Origin: Pseudomonadota bacterium
GTDB taxonomy: Bacteria > Pseudomonadota > Gammaproteobacteria > Steroidobacterales > Steroidobacteraceae
Assembly: GCA_016704655.1 (NCBI GenBank)
Contig: JADIZR010000022.1
Span: 124,001 to 188,000 of the forward strand
Direction: 5' to 3'
DNA: 64,000 bases
Every line of letters begins with the position of its first letter. The first letter of the stretch is position 1. Shown piece after piece: positions 35,425-45,432 of this stretch. The notes below the pieces were generated by a model. It saw only the letters and a program-made list of their open reading frames with translations. It was not told the DNA's origin and did no database searches. A program made the position numbers and the translations under genes.

Positions 35425-36411
35425 TCAGGAAGCCGGAGCCGCCTCGGTCGTTACCGGAGCTTCGCCGCTGAGTTCCGGCGGGACGATCGCGGTCCAGGTC
35501 GAATCCGGATCGAACTTCTGGATCGTCTCGACGACCGTCGCCGTGTCCTCGCCCAGGTCTTTCTGGAAGACCACGCCGTCGTGATTGACGATGAAGGTCA
35601 TCACGCCGCTGACGCCATAGTCGGCCGGCCACGCGATGCCCGCGAAACCTTCGGTCAGCACGCCCTCCTTGAAGTACTCGCGGGCGCCGCCGTTCGCATT
35701 GGCGCCCTGCGCATACAGCATGCGGTAGTAATAGCCGTGGTATGGCGTGCGCCCGGCAGCCGCATACCCCTCCGCCGCGGCACCTGCGACGAACGGGCCG
35801 GCCGGGCTCGGCGTCTCCCCCTCGGCGGTCGGCCAGTACAAGCCGTTGTGCATGCCTTCGTCGCTGATCAGCTTCAGCGCGTAAATGCCCGCCGGGTCGC
35901 CGTCACGCCCTTCGGACGCGTAGGCGTTCTGCGCGTTCACGTAGCCGTACATCACGTCGATGGCACCCAGCTCGTTCTCGCCCACTCGCCGGTAGATCAC
36001 CTCGTCCGCGCCGGCCGCGCCGTCCCAGACCCACTTGCCGTCACGCTGCACCAGCGGGATCGGCATCGGCCACTCGTTGTCGCCGACGGTCAGCGTCATC
36101 TTGTCGCCGTCGGCCGCGAGTGTGTTCTTCGCCTTATACGACGCGAGGAAATCAGCACGGTCCGACTTGTCGGCTACGGGGTCGCCCGAAGACAACAGAT
36201 CCTCGGTCCCGGGACCCAGCAGCTTGGCCAGCGCCGCGGTGTCGTCTTTTTCCAGCGCTGCGACGAGCGCGGCGACTGCGGCCTCGGGTGTTGCGAAGCC
36301 GGCAGCTTCATCCTTCTTGCCGGCGCAGCCAACGGCCAGCAATGCAAGTGCCACCAGCGATGCGGCCGTACTCGCGCGCACGATCTTACGTTCTATGTTT
36401 TTCATGTTCAT
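35425..36411 (-). CDS. DUF2950-family lipoprotein
   Basis: Protein of 328 residues with a lipoprotein signal peptide (ASLVALALLAVGCAGKKDE, lipobox LLAVGC). The body has DUF2950 features: FATPEAAVAALVAALEKDD, VYGYVNAQ-like MYGYVNAQNAYAS, GLYWPTAEGETPSPAGPFV, GRTPYHGYYYRMLYAQG and the conserved WPADYGVSGVMTFIVNHDG. Function is unknown. It is encoded nine bases after the DUF3300 gene; the two families are often found together in proteobacteria, so they probably act in one cell-envelope process. Confidence 0.88.
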   Translation of the reverse strand: MNMKNIERKIVRASTAASLVALALLAVGCAGKKDEAAGFATPEAAVAALVAALEKDDTAALAKLLGPGTEDLLSSGDPVADKSDRADFLASYKAKNTLAADGDKMTLTVGDNEWPMPIPLVQRDGKWVWDGAAGADEVIYRRVGENELGAIDVMYGYVNAQNAYASEGRDGDPAGIYALKLISDEGMHNGLYWPTAEGETPSPAGPFVAGAAAEGYAAAGRTPYHGYYYRMLYAQGANANGGAREYFKEGVLTEGFAGIAWPADYGVSGVMTFIVNHDGVVFQKDLGEDTATVVETIQKFDPDSTWTAIVPPELSGEAPVTTEAAPAS

Positions 36412-36420
36412 GCTCCTCGC

Positions 36421-38160
36421 TCAGCGCGCCTTCTTCTTACCGCCACCGCCGCCCTTGCTGCGGGCGCCCTGCGGCATGCTCTGCTTGCCGCGCTGGCTCG
36501 CTGCGCCCGCGCTGCCGCGGTTGCTGTTCGCGCCCGACATTGCAGTGCCCTTGCGCGCCTTGTTGCCACCCTGCTGCATGCCGGGTGACGGGCGGCTCAT
36601 CGGGGCTGGCTTGGCTGAGGGTTTCGGCGACGGCCGCTGCGCATTGCCGGCGCCGTAACCGCGATCGCCGCTCGGCATGTTCTTCGGCTTCGAGACCGGC
36701 TTCGAGATCGGCTTCGCTGCAGGTCTGGCCGTGGGCTTCGACATGCTCTGCGGCGAAGGACGGCTCGCCTTGTCCTTGCCCGCATAGGAGCCCTGCACCT
36801 TCGGCGCCGTCTTGTTCTGCGCGCTGGGCCGCGCATTCGAGGCAGGCTTCGAATAGCCCGGTGCGGCCGAGTTGATCCGCTCCTGTGGGCTCTTTGCCGA
36901 GGCGGGTCGCTTGTCCTTGCCCGCGTAGCCCTGCTGGCCCTTCCAGTTGCCGGCCGTCGCGTTGGATGCAGGTCGTTTGACGTCTGCCGGCATGGCTCGC
37001 GGCTGGCGCTTGCCGAGGTCGTTCAGGTCCGACCGGTTCGGCTTGGCCTGCGTGATCGGGCTGCTGGTCTTGCGTGCCTTGTTGTAGCCGCCGTTGTTGC
37101 CACCCAGGCCCGGCTTGCTGTCGAAGCGGTCCCAGTAGTTGTTGTTATTGCCGCCCGGGCGGTTGCCACCGGTGTTGACGTAGATGTTGCCGGTGTTCTG
37201 GAAGCCGCTGTTGTAGTTGGGCGGGCGGTTGTACCCGTTGCTCGGGTAGTACCCGCCGCCGTACGACGGGCGGTACGGATACGGCGGGTAATAAGGCATG
37301 CCGCCGTAGCCGTAGTTCGGGTAGTAGTAGCCGTTGCGATAGTCGTCGTCGTCGTCATCGAAAATTTCGTTGACGAGGATGCCGGCACCGAAGGCAAGCA
37401 GGCCCGTGGTGACCAGCGTGCCCGTGCTGTGACCCGACTTCTCGGTGGTGGTGGTCGTCGTCGCTGCGGGGGCGGTTGCCGCGGCAGGCGCCGGTGCGTA
37501 GACGGCCTGCGGGTCGTACGTCGGCACGTAGACCACTTCCGGCTTCGGCGGCTTCAGCACGACCACTTCCTGGCCTTCCTGCTGCTGCGTCTCGACGAGC
37601 ATCGCCTCGGACGACTTCAGGTTGCCGACGTCCATGGCCTGCTTGCGCAGGCGCTGCACGGCAGCGAGCACGCCGGCCTGGTCGGCGACGAACGCCTGGC
37701 CCAGTTCGGTCGTCCAGCCCATTTCCATGCACATCATGTCGATGGTCTGCGGGAACTGGACGAGCGCGCGGATCGGCGGGGTGAACCCGGCCTGCGCGGC
37801 GCCGTCGTCGAGCGCCTTCCCTTCGAGACCTTCGTTGGCAATGAGCCAGTTGCCCGCGTCGAGCACTTCCTGCGGATTGGTCGAGGCGATCAGCAACTGC
37901 GACAGCACCGGGTCGGGATAGAGCGCGATCGGCGCAAGCAGCTCTTCGAGCGCTTCGGCTGTCCACGTGGCGTTGGCGACGTCGGTCACGCTGACGGGAG
38001 TGGGGACTGGCGCTGCCGGCGCAGCCTCGGGTGTTGCAGCGGGCGGAGTTGTCGTCGTGGCTGCGGGCTCTTCCTTCGAGCCGCAACCGGCGAGCGCCGT
38101 TGCGACACCGAATGCGAGAGCGATCGCCAGCGAACGGCGATCCAGGGCGCGAATCTTCAT
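36421..38160 (-). CDS. DUF3300-family lipoprotein with long low-complexity tail
   Basis: Protein of 579 residues. A lipoprotein signal (SLAIALAFGVATALAGCGSK) is followed by the DUF3300 domain (LEELLAPIALYPDPVLSQLL, LVQFPQTIDMMCMEMGWT, PEVVYVPTYDPQAVY). A hydrophobic segment (LVTTGLLAFGAGILVNEIF) and a run of Asp follow, then a Gly/Tyr/Asn/Pro-rich stretch (about 285-350) and a basic Lys/Ser/Pro-rich tail with YAGKDK repeated. ATG at 38160 has GGGGAGG upstream; the frame above it is shadow. The function is unknown. A hairpin abuts the ribosome site (38171-38195). Confidence 0.88.
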   Translation of the reverse strand: MKIRALDRRSLAIALAFGVATALAGCGSKEEPAATTTTPPAATPEAAPAAPVPTPVSVTDVANATWTAEALEELLAPIALYPDPVLSQLLIASTNPQEVLDAGNWLIANEGLEGKALDDGAAQAGFTPPIRALVQFPQTIDMMCMEMGWTTELGQAFVADQAGVLAAVQRLRKQAMDVGNLKSSEAMLVETQQQEGQEVVVLKPPKPEVVYVPTYDPQAVYAPAPAAATAPAATTTTTTEKSGHSTGTLVTTGLLAFGAGILVNEIFDDDDDDYRNGYYYPNYGYGGMPYYPPYPYRPSYGGGYYPSNGYNRPPNYNSGFQNTGNIYVNTGGNRPGGNNNNYWDRFDSKPGLGGNNGGYNKARKTSSPITQAKPNRSDLNDLGKRQPRAMPADVKRPASNATAGNWKGQQGYAGKDKRPASAKSPQERINSAAPGYSKPASNARPSAQNKTAPKVQGSYAGKDKASRPSPQSMSKPTARPAAKPISKPVSKPKNMPSGDRGYGAGNAQRPSPKPSAKPAPMSRPSPGMQQGGNKARKGTAMSGANSNRGSAGAASQRGKQSMPQGARSKGGGGGKKKAR

Positions 38161-38170
38161 CAGGACCTCC

Positions 38171-38195
38171 CCCGCATCGGCGCGGGTCTTTTTTT
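38171..38195 (+). other. hairpin with T run in the DUF3300 leader
   Basis: On the plus strand CCCGC-ATCGGC-GCGGG is followed by TC and seven T, the form of a rho-independent terminator, yet no plus-strand gene ends here. On the minus strand the same hairpin lies in the DUF3300 leader directly against the GGGAGG ribosome site. It could end an antisense transcript or affect translation. Confidence 0.45.
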
Positions 38196-38333
38196 CGACG
38201 CACGCATCCAACCGCCCCTTCCTGGCAGTCGTCACGTGTCTTTCCGCACCCCCGAATCGAAGCAGACTCTAGCACGGTGCATGCCGTTTGCCGTGGAGCG
38301 CCGACATTCCGCACCTGCGCAGTCGGTCTCTTG

Positions 38334-38382
38334 TGCACCAAATTTGGGCGGTGAATTCAGTCAATGCACTATTATCATGCGT
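38334..38382 (+). promoter_or_regulatory. possible tandem NtrC-binding sites upstream of glnA
   Basis: TGCACCAAATTTGGGCG (38334-38350) and TGCACTATTATCATGCGT (38365-38382) each match the left half of the enteric NtrC site (TGCACC/TGCACT) but poorly the right half. They lie about 65-110 bases upstream of the sigma-54 promoter candidate, the normal enhancer distance, and a gene for NtrC is downstream. Confidence 0.4.
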
Positions 38383-38445
38383 AGAAGCGGTCTCAATCGA
38401 GAAGTACGGGTGATTTACGCCGGAGGTTGCGCGATTTTCGTGCGA

Positions 38446-38461
38446 TGGCATAATTGCTGCA
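38446..38461 (+). promoter_or_regulatory. sigma-54 promoter candidate of glnA
   Basis: TGGCATAATTGCTGCA keeps the invariant GG and GC with exactly ten bases between them and agrees with the consensus TGGCACG-N4-TTGCA at most positions. It lies about 92 bases upstream of the glnA ATG. NtrC-controlled sigma-54 transcription of glnA is established in enteric bacteria. Confidence 0.65.
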
Positions 38462-38552
38462 TTCCGAATGCGCTTACAGACAACGCTGCAGGGCCGTCGC
38501 GGCGAGCGACCCTGAGCCTCCCTTTCGCTGCACGACTTCATCAGGAGACCCC

Positions 38553-39965
38553 ATGACCACCGGTGCCGACGTCCTCAAGCTGATCGAGGAAAAGGGAATC
38601 AAGTACGTTGACCTTCGTTTCACCGACACGAAGGGCAAGGAACAGCACGTGACCGTGCCGACCCGCATGGTCGATGACGCCTTCTTCGAGGACGGCAAAG
38701 GCTTCGACGGCTCGTCGATCGCCGGTTGGAAGGGCATCAACGAGTCCGACATGATCCTCATGCCGGATGCGAGCACCGCCATCGTCGATCCGTTCTTCGA
38801 GGAACCGACGCTCAACCTGCGCTGCGACATCGTCGAACCGTCGACGATGCAGGGCTACGAGCGCGATCCGCGCTCGCTCGCGAAGCGCGCCGAGGCTTAC
38901 CTGAAGTCGACCGGCATTGCCGATGCGTCGATCTGGGGCCCGGAAAACGAATTCTTCATCTTCGACAACGTGCGTCACGGCAGCTCGATGAACGGCTGCT
39001 TCTACGAAGTCGATTCCGCGCAGGGCGCGTGGAACTCGGGCGCGCAGCTCGAAGGCGGCAACCTCGGCCACCGCCCGACCATCAAGGGCGGCTACTTCCC
39101 CGTACCGCCGGTCGACACCTACCAGGACCTGCGCACCGCCATGTGCGGCGCGATGGAACAGCTCGGCCTCAAGGTCGAGGTGCACCACGCCGAAGTCGCC
39201 ACCGGCGGCCAGGCCGAAATCAACGTCTCGGCCAATACGCTGGTGAAGAAGGCCGACGAAGTGCAGATCCTGAAGTACGCGATCCACAACGTGGCCGCAG
39301 CGTACGGCAAGACGGCCACCTTCATGCCGAAGCCGCTCGTCGGCGACAACGGCAACGGCATGCATGTGAACCAGTCGCTCGCGAAGGACGGCAAGAACAT
39401 CTTCGCCGGCGACAAGTACGGCGGCCTGTCCGAGATCGCGATCTATTACATCGGCGGCATCATCAAGCACGCCAAGGCGCTGAACGCCTTCTCGAACGCC
39501 AGCACCAACAGCTACAAGCGCCTGGTGCCGGGCTTCGAAGCGCCGGTGATGCTCGCGTATTCCGCGCGCAACCGCTCGGCGTCGATCCGCATCCCGCACG
39601 TCATCAACCCGAAGGGCCGCCGCATCGAAGTGCGCTTCCCGGACAGCACGGCGAACCCGTATCTATGCTTTGCGGCGATGCTCATGGCAGGCCTCGACGG
39701 CGTGAAGAACAAGATCCACCCGGGCGACCCGGCGGACAAGGACCTCTACGACCTCGAGCCTGAGGAAGCGAAGAACATCCCGACCGTCTGCCATTCGCTC
39801 GACATGGCGCTCGAAGCGCTCGACCAGGACCGCGGGTTCCTCAAGGAGGGCGGCGTGTTCACGGACGACGTCATCGATGCCTACATCAAACTGAAGATGC
39901 AGGAAGTCACGCGGCTGCGCATGTCGACGCACCCGGTCGAGCTCGAGCTTTACTACAGCGTCTGA
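38553..39965 (+). CDS. glnA: glutamine synthetase, type I
   Basis: Glutamine synthetase of 470 residues (dodecameric GSI-beta), making glutamine from glutamate, ammonia and ATP. Signatures are FDGSSIAGWKGINESDM, the ATP-site region KPLVGDNGNGMHVNQSL, NRSASIRIP and PGFEAPVMLAYSARNRS. The adenylylation tyrosine is in KDLYDLEPEE (Tyr399), matching E. coli Tyr397, so control by GlnE adenylylation is likely. ATG at 38553 has AGGAG upstream and is the family start. The sigma-54 promoter candidate upstream and ntrBC downstream indicate nitrogen control. Confidence 0.98.
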   Translation: MTTGADVLKLIEEKGIKYVDLRFTDTKGKEQHVTVPTRMVDDAFFEDGKGFDGSSIAGWKGINESDMILMPDASTAIVDPFFEEPTLNLRCDIVEPSTMQGYERDPRSLAKRAEAYLKSTGIADASIWGPENEFFIFDNVRHGSSMNGCFYEVDSAQGAWNSGAQLEGGNLGHRPTIKGGYFPVPPVDTYQDLRTAMCGAMEQLGLKVEVHHAEVATGGQAEINVSANTLVKKADEVQILKYAIHNVAAAYGKTATFMPKPLVGDNGNGMHVNQSLAKDGKNIFAGDKYGGLSEIAIYYIGGIIKHAKALNAFSNASTNSYKRLVPGFEAPVMLAYSARNRSASIRIPHVINPKGRRIEVRFPDSTANPYLCFAAMLMAGLDGVKNKIHPGDPADKDLYDLEPEEAKNIPTVCHSLDMALEALDQDRGFLKEGGVFTDDVIDAYIKLKMQEVTRLRMSTHPVELELYYSV

Positions 39966-39988
39966 GGCGGCCACGCACCCGTGTTCCG

Positions 39989-40016
39989 GCCGGGCGGCCG
40001 ATCGCGACCGCCCGGC
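39989..40016 (+). terminator. GC-rich hairpin after glnA
   Basis: Perfect 9-bp arms GCCGGGCGG and CCGCCCGGC around a 10-base loop, 24 bases past the glnA stop. No T run follows, so it may be a factor-assisted terminator or a 3'-end-stabilising stem. Confidence 0.5.
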
Positions 40017-40097
40017 GGGTCCCCCATCCATGACGCACTTCGCGGATCGCGGGTATTGTTTTGTCAGCGGAATCGCTTATCGCTATGCTGCGGGACC

Positions 40098-40709
40098 ATG
40101 AAGACCTGGCTAGTGCTGCTTGGGTGCCTGCTCGCCTTCGCGAGTTCGGCTCAGTCGTCACGACGCGAAGTCTGGCAATGGAAGGACGCCAACGGCGTCA
40201 CTCACTTCTCGGACTATCCTGCGCCCGGCGCCCGCAGGATCATCCTGAACGGGTCACCCTCGAGCACGACGGCGGCGAGTCCCGCCTCGGCCGCGGCTGC
40301 TGCCAGGTCCCCGGCACAACCCGCGGCGACCGAAGTCGTCTACGACCGGCTCGAGATCTGGTCGCCGGAGAGCGGCGCCAACTTTTTCGAGGCCGACTCC
40401 GTCGTCAACATCCGCATACGCGCAGAACCCGAACTGGGGCCCACACATCGTCTGCTGACCTATCTCGACGGAAAACTGCTGCCAGGCGAGAACGCCCTGG
40501 AACATTCGCTGAGGAATGTGGATCGCGGCGTGCATTCGGTGACGAGCGTGATCGTCAGCCGGGACGGCAGGGAACTCATCCGCAGCGAGCCGGTCGTCTT
40601 TCACGTACGGCAACCGTCGCTGCCCAATCCACGCAGCCAGGGTCCGGCCCTCCGACCGCCGCAACCCGTGCCCATGCCGCGGCCGCCTGCAGCGCCCAGG
40701 GGCGGCTGA
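40098..40709 (+). CDS. DUF4124-domain secreted protein
   Basis: Protein of 203 residues. It has a signal peptide (KTWLVLLGCLLAFASSAQSS), then the DUF4124 motif VWQWKDANGVTHFSDYPAPG found at the N-terminus of many proteobacterial envelope proteins. An Ala/Ser linker, a beta-rich domain (about 85-175: LEIWSPESGANFFEADSVVN) and a Pro/Arg-rich tail follow. ATG at 40098 is chosen for its signal peptide. A DUF4124 gene in this position between glnA and ntrB is also seen in other gammaproteobacteria such as Pseudomonas, but its role is unknown. Confidence 0.85.
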   Translation: MKTWLVLLGCLLAFASSAQSSRREVWQWKDANGVTHFSDYPAPGARRIILNGSPSSTTAASPASAAAAARSPAQPAATEVVYDRLEIWSPESGANFFEADSVVNIRIRAEPELGPTHRLLTYLDGKLLPGENALEHSLRNVDRGVHSVTSVIVSRDGRELIRSEPVVFHVRQPSLPNPRSQGPALRPPQPVPMPRPPAAPRGG

Positions 40710-40751
40710 ACCCGATCGTGACCGCGTCGGGCCTCCCCGGGGGGGCGTGAC

Positions 40752-41835
40752 GTGGCCGCCGAACTTCGGGCCGTCGCGCGACCGACGCCGGCAGAACTTA
40801 CCGCTCTACTCGACAGCGTTGCCACGTCCATCGTCTGGCTGGATGGCGACGGCGCCGTCGTGCACCTGAACGAACCCGCCGAAGACCTGTTCGGCCTCAG
40901 CCGCAACCAGGCCATGGGTCGCGCCGTCCGCGACCTGCTGAAATCCAACGTCGAACTCGAAGGCGTCGTGAGCCGCGCGCGCGCGGCTGGCGCGCAGTAC
41001 TCACGCCGCGAGATTCCGTTCGAAGCGGGCCCCGGCGCTGCCCTGCGCGTGCTCGACGTCACCGTCACGCCGTTCGATCTGCCGGGCCGCGTCGGCGGCG
41101 CGCTGGTCGAGCTCGCCGACACCACCCACCACCAGCGCATCACGCGCGAGAACGCGCTGCTCACGCAACTCGGTGGCAGCCGCGCGATGGTTCGCCAGCT
41201 CGCGCACGAGATCAAGAATCCGCTGGGTGGACTGCGCGGTGCGGCGCAGTTGCTCGAACGCCAGCTCAAGGAACCAGCGCTGCACGAATACACCGCCGTG
41301 ATCATCGCCGAGGCCGATCGGCTCGCGGCGCTCGTCGACGCCCTGCTCGGACCCGGGCAGCCGCCGCGCAAGGAGCCGGTCAACATCCACGAGATCGTGC
41401 AGCACGTCGGCCACCTGCTCGCGGCCGAGGCACCCACGGGCGTGCAGATCGAGCGCGATTACGACCCGAGCCTGCCGCGGCTGCGCCTCGACCGTAACCA
41501 GATCATCCAGGCACTGCTCAACCTGGGACGCAATGCGATCCAGGCGGTCGGCGAGCATGGTCGCATCGTCCTGCGTACCCGTGCGCTGACCAATGCCAGC
41601 ATCGGCAGTCGCCGTTACCGTGTCGTCGTCGGCATCCAGGTCGAAGACGACGGCCCCGGCGTGCCGGTCGAACTCAAGGACACGGTGTTCTATCCGCTCG
41701 TCACGGGGCGCAAGACCGGCACCGGTCTCGGCCTCGCCGTCGCGCAAGACCTGATCGGCCGTCACGACGGCCTCATCGAATTCGACAGTCGCCCGGGTCG
41801 CACTGTCTTCACGATCCTGCTGCCATTCGACGCCA

Positions 41836-41858
<23 letters not shown>
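40752..41858 (+). CDS. ntrB: nitrogen regulation sensor histidine kinase NtrB
   Basis: Cytoplasmic kinase/phosphatase of 368 residues that phosphorylates NtrC and is controlled by PII. It has an N-terminal PAS domain (IVWLDGDGAVVHLNEPAEDL then FGLSRNQAMG), the H-box RQLAHEIKNPLGGLRGAAQL with His152, an N-box (LNLGRNAIQAV), and G-boxes DDGPGVP and KTGTGLGLAVAQDLIGRHDG. No membrane segment is present, as expected. The start is GTG at 40752. It overlaps ntrC by 23 bases. Confidence 0.95.
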
Positions 41859-43242
<1,384 letters not shown>

Positions 43243-43262
43243 GCGAAGCGGCCGGCTCCGTC

Positions 43263-44369
43263 TCACTCCAGCGTGACGACGACCTTGCCGCGCGCTCGCC
43301 CCTGCTCGAGATAGCGGATCGCTGCGGCGGCCTCGCTCAGCGCGTAGCGCCGGTCGATCACTGGCAAGACGGTCCCGGAACTCATCAGCTCGGCAAGCCG
43401 CTGCATGTCCTCGCGCGTGAGCTTGGCGAGGAACATCCCCATGTCCTGGCTCACGAACGGCGCAGTCACCAGCGCCTGCAACGGTTTCACCATCGGGCCG
43501 AGCCACTTGCCCGCTTCCGGACCGCCGCCGCCGATCAGCACGTAGCGGCCATCGGGCTCGAGCACGCGGCGGTTCTCGGCCAGCGAGCGGTTGCCGACGT
43601 TGTCGAGAATCACGTCGTAGCGCACGTCGACGCTGGTGTAGTCATCCCTGGTGTAGTCGATCACGTGGTCGGCGCCGAGTGAGCGGACCAGCTCGACGTT
43701 GCGCGTGCTGCAGACGCCGGTGACCTCCGCGCCCATCGCCCTGGCGATCTGCACGGCGAAGGTACCGACGCCACCCGAGGCGCCATTGATCAGCACCTTG
43801 TCGCCCGCCTCGAGCCGGCCCGCGTCGCGCAATCCCTGCAGCGCGGTGGTCGCGGCGATGGCGACGGCTCCTGCCTGTTCGAAGCTGACGTTGGCCGGCT
43901 TGAGTGCCACCGCGCGGTCCTGCTTCGCGACCACGTACTGCGCGAGCGCGCCGGAGCGACCGCCGAAGACCTGGTCGCCCGGCCTGAACCGCGTGACGTT
44001 GCGGCCCACGGCTTCGACGGTGCCCGCGAAGTCCACGCCGAGCCGTGTGTCCTGCGGCTTGCGCAGTCCGGAGCTGAGCCGCATCAGGTAGGGCGTGCCG
44101 CGCATGTAGTGCCAGTCGAGCGGGTTGACTCCCGCCGCGTGCACACGGACGAGGAGTTCGTCGTCGCCGGGCACGGGTTTCTCGACGTCCTCGAGCCGGA
44201 GCACGTCGGCGGTGCCGTAGTCGCAGTAGACGATGGCCTTCATCGGCACCCCGGGTGCTGCAGCCTTGCCGCAATCGTTGTCGGAGAGCCAGTAACCCAC
44301 GGCGACAGCCAATATCGCTACCAGGGGAATCGCCAAGGCGATCCACCCGAAGACACGTTTCAGTTGCAT
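43263..44369 (-). CDS. MDR-family NAD(P)-dependent oxidoreductase with N-terminal membrane helix
   Basis: Protein of 368 residues. Residues about 8-28 form a membrane helix or uncleaved signal (WIALAIPLVAILAVAVGYWL). A quinone-oxidoreductase-like medium-chain dehydrogenase follows: KAIVYCDYGTADVLRLEDVE, RVHAAGVNPLDWHYMRG, GVDFAGTVEAVG, nucleotide-binding INGASGGVGTFAVQIARAMG, ADHVIDY. No zinc ligands are seen, as in QOR-type members. Substrate is unknown. The added helix suggests the catalytic domain is membrane-tethered. It converges with ntrC and is followed upstream by pyrD on the same strand, 11 bases apart. Confidence 0.82.
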   Translation of the reverse strand: MQLKRVFGWIALAIPLVAILAVAVGYWLSDNDCGKAAAPGVPMKAIVYCDYGTADVLRLEDVEKPVPGDDELLVRVHAAGVNPLDWHYMRGTPYLMRLSSGLRKPQDTRLGVDFAGTVEAVGRNVTRFRPGDQVFGGRSGALAQYVVAKQDRAVALKPANVSFEQAGAVAIAATTALQGLRDAGRLEAGDKVLINGASGGVGTFAVQIARAMGAEVTGVCSTRNVELVRSLGADHVIDYTRDDYTSVDVRYDVILDNVGNRSLAENRRVLEPDGRYVLIGGGGPEAGKWLGPMVKPLQALVTAPFVSQDMGMFLAKLTREDMQRLAELMSSGTVLPVIDRRYALSEAAAAIRYLEQGRARGKVVVTLE

Positions 44370-44380
44370 CGGCGTTCTCC

Positions 44381-45349
44381 TCAGCAGGCGCAGGCCTGGA
44401 CCGACTTCTTCGGCGCGTCGAGACTGCCGATCAGCTCGCCGACCGATTCCATCCTGTTCGCCGCGAGATACGCAGCGATGCCGTCATTGATGCGCTTGCA
44501 GCAGTGCGGCTCGTAGAACAGCGCGGTCCCGACGCCAACGGCCGTCGCGCCCGCGATGATGAACTCGAGCGCGTCGTCCGCGCCGCAGATGCCGCCCTGG
44601 CCGATGATCGGCACGTTGTGCGGGCGCGCGACCTCGGCGACCTGCATCACCTTCAGCAGCGCGATCGGCTTGATCGCCGGCCCGGAAAGACCGCCCTGGA
44701 TGTTGCCGATGACCGGCTTGCGCGTCTTCACGTCGATGGCCATGCCCATCACGGTGTTGATGACCGCAAGCGCATCGCTGCCTGCTTCGATGCAGCGCCG
44801 CGCGTTTTCCCGGATGTCGGTCTGGTTCGGCGACAGCTTCGTGATGAGCGGCTTCCGCGTCACGCGCCGGCACGCTTCGACCACGCGGGCCGACATGTCG
44901 GGCGAATTGCCGAACTGCACGCCACCTTCCTTGATGTTGGGACAGGAGATGTTCAGCTCGATCGCGTCGATCGGCGACGCGTCGAAGCGGCGCGTCACCT
45001 CGACGTAGTCCTCGATCGTCGAGCCGCAGACGTTGGCGAAGAACGCCGTCTCGGTGAAGTCGAGCGTGGGCAGGATCCGGTCGATCACGTAATCGGCGCC
45101 AGGATTCTGCAGGCCGATGGCATTGAGCATACCCATCGGCGTTTCGTAGACGCGATGCGCCGGATTGCCGAGTCGCGGCTCGCGCGTCGTGCCCTTCAGC
45201 ACGATCGCCCCGGCGTCGCGGTTCGAGAACCCTTCCACCCGCGTGTACTCCTCGCCGAAACCGACGCACCCGGACAGGAGGACGAGCGGAGAAGCGAGCC
45301 GGAGACCGCAGAAATCGACGGCCAGCGACGGATTCAGGGGGACGTGCAT
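44381..45349 (-). CDS. pyrD: dihydroorotate dehydrogenase, class 1B-like catalytic subunit
   Basis: FMN enzyme of 322 residues oxidising dihydroorotate to orotate in pyrimidine synthesis. It shows the class 1 pattern FCGLRLASPLVLLSGCVGFG, GAIVLKGTTREPRLGNP, the NISCPNIKEGG loop, ITKLSPNQTDI, GLSGPAIKPIALLKV and the FMN phosphate site IIGQGGICGADDALEFIIAG. It is unlike the membrane-bound class 2 PyrD usual in gammaproteobacteria. No pyrK (the Fe-S/FAD partner of class 1B) lies beside it. ATG at 45349 fits the family; upstream frame to 46009 is shadow. A related NAD-dependent dihydropyrimidine dehydrogenase-like role is less likely but possible. Confidence 0.85.
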   Translation of the reverse strand: MHVPLNPSLAVDFCGLRLASPLVLLSGCVGFGEEYTRVEGFSNRDAGAIVLKGTTREPRLGNPAHRVYETPMGMLNAIGLQNPGADYVIDRILPTLDFTETAFFANVCGSTIEDYVEVTRRFDASPIDAIELNISCPNIKEGGVQFGNSPDMSARVVEACRRVTRKPLITKLSPNQTDIRENARRCIEAGSDALAVINTVMGMAIDVKTRKPVIGNIQGGLSGPAIKPIALLKVMQVAEVARPHNVPIIGQGGICGADDALEFIIAGATAVGVGTALFYEPHCCKRINDGIAAYLAANRMESVGELIGSLDAPKKSVQACAC

Positions 45350-45432
45350 GCCTGAATTGTAAATGAAATCATCGTACCGCCCGACGGCGGGGTGGGCCGG
45401 ACGAACGCCGCCCCGGCTTGTTGCGGGCGACC

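Larger units (their letters stand above)
38161..38552. other. divergent regulatory region between DUF3300 and glnA
   Basis: About 390 bases with no gene. It holds the DUF3300 leader hairpin (38171-38195), two half-conserved NtrC-like sites (38334-38382) and a sigma-54 promoter candidate (38446-38461) facing glnA, each listed separately. An open frame reaches 99 bases upstream of the glnA ATG but lacks family similarity. Confidence 0.6.

Noticed and set aside
44255..45355. 366-residue plus-strand frame opposite pyrD
   Set aside because: Antisense composition; pyrD on the other strand is well supported.
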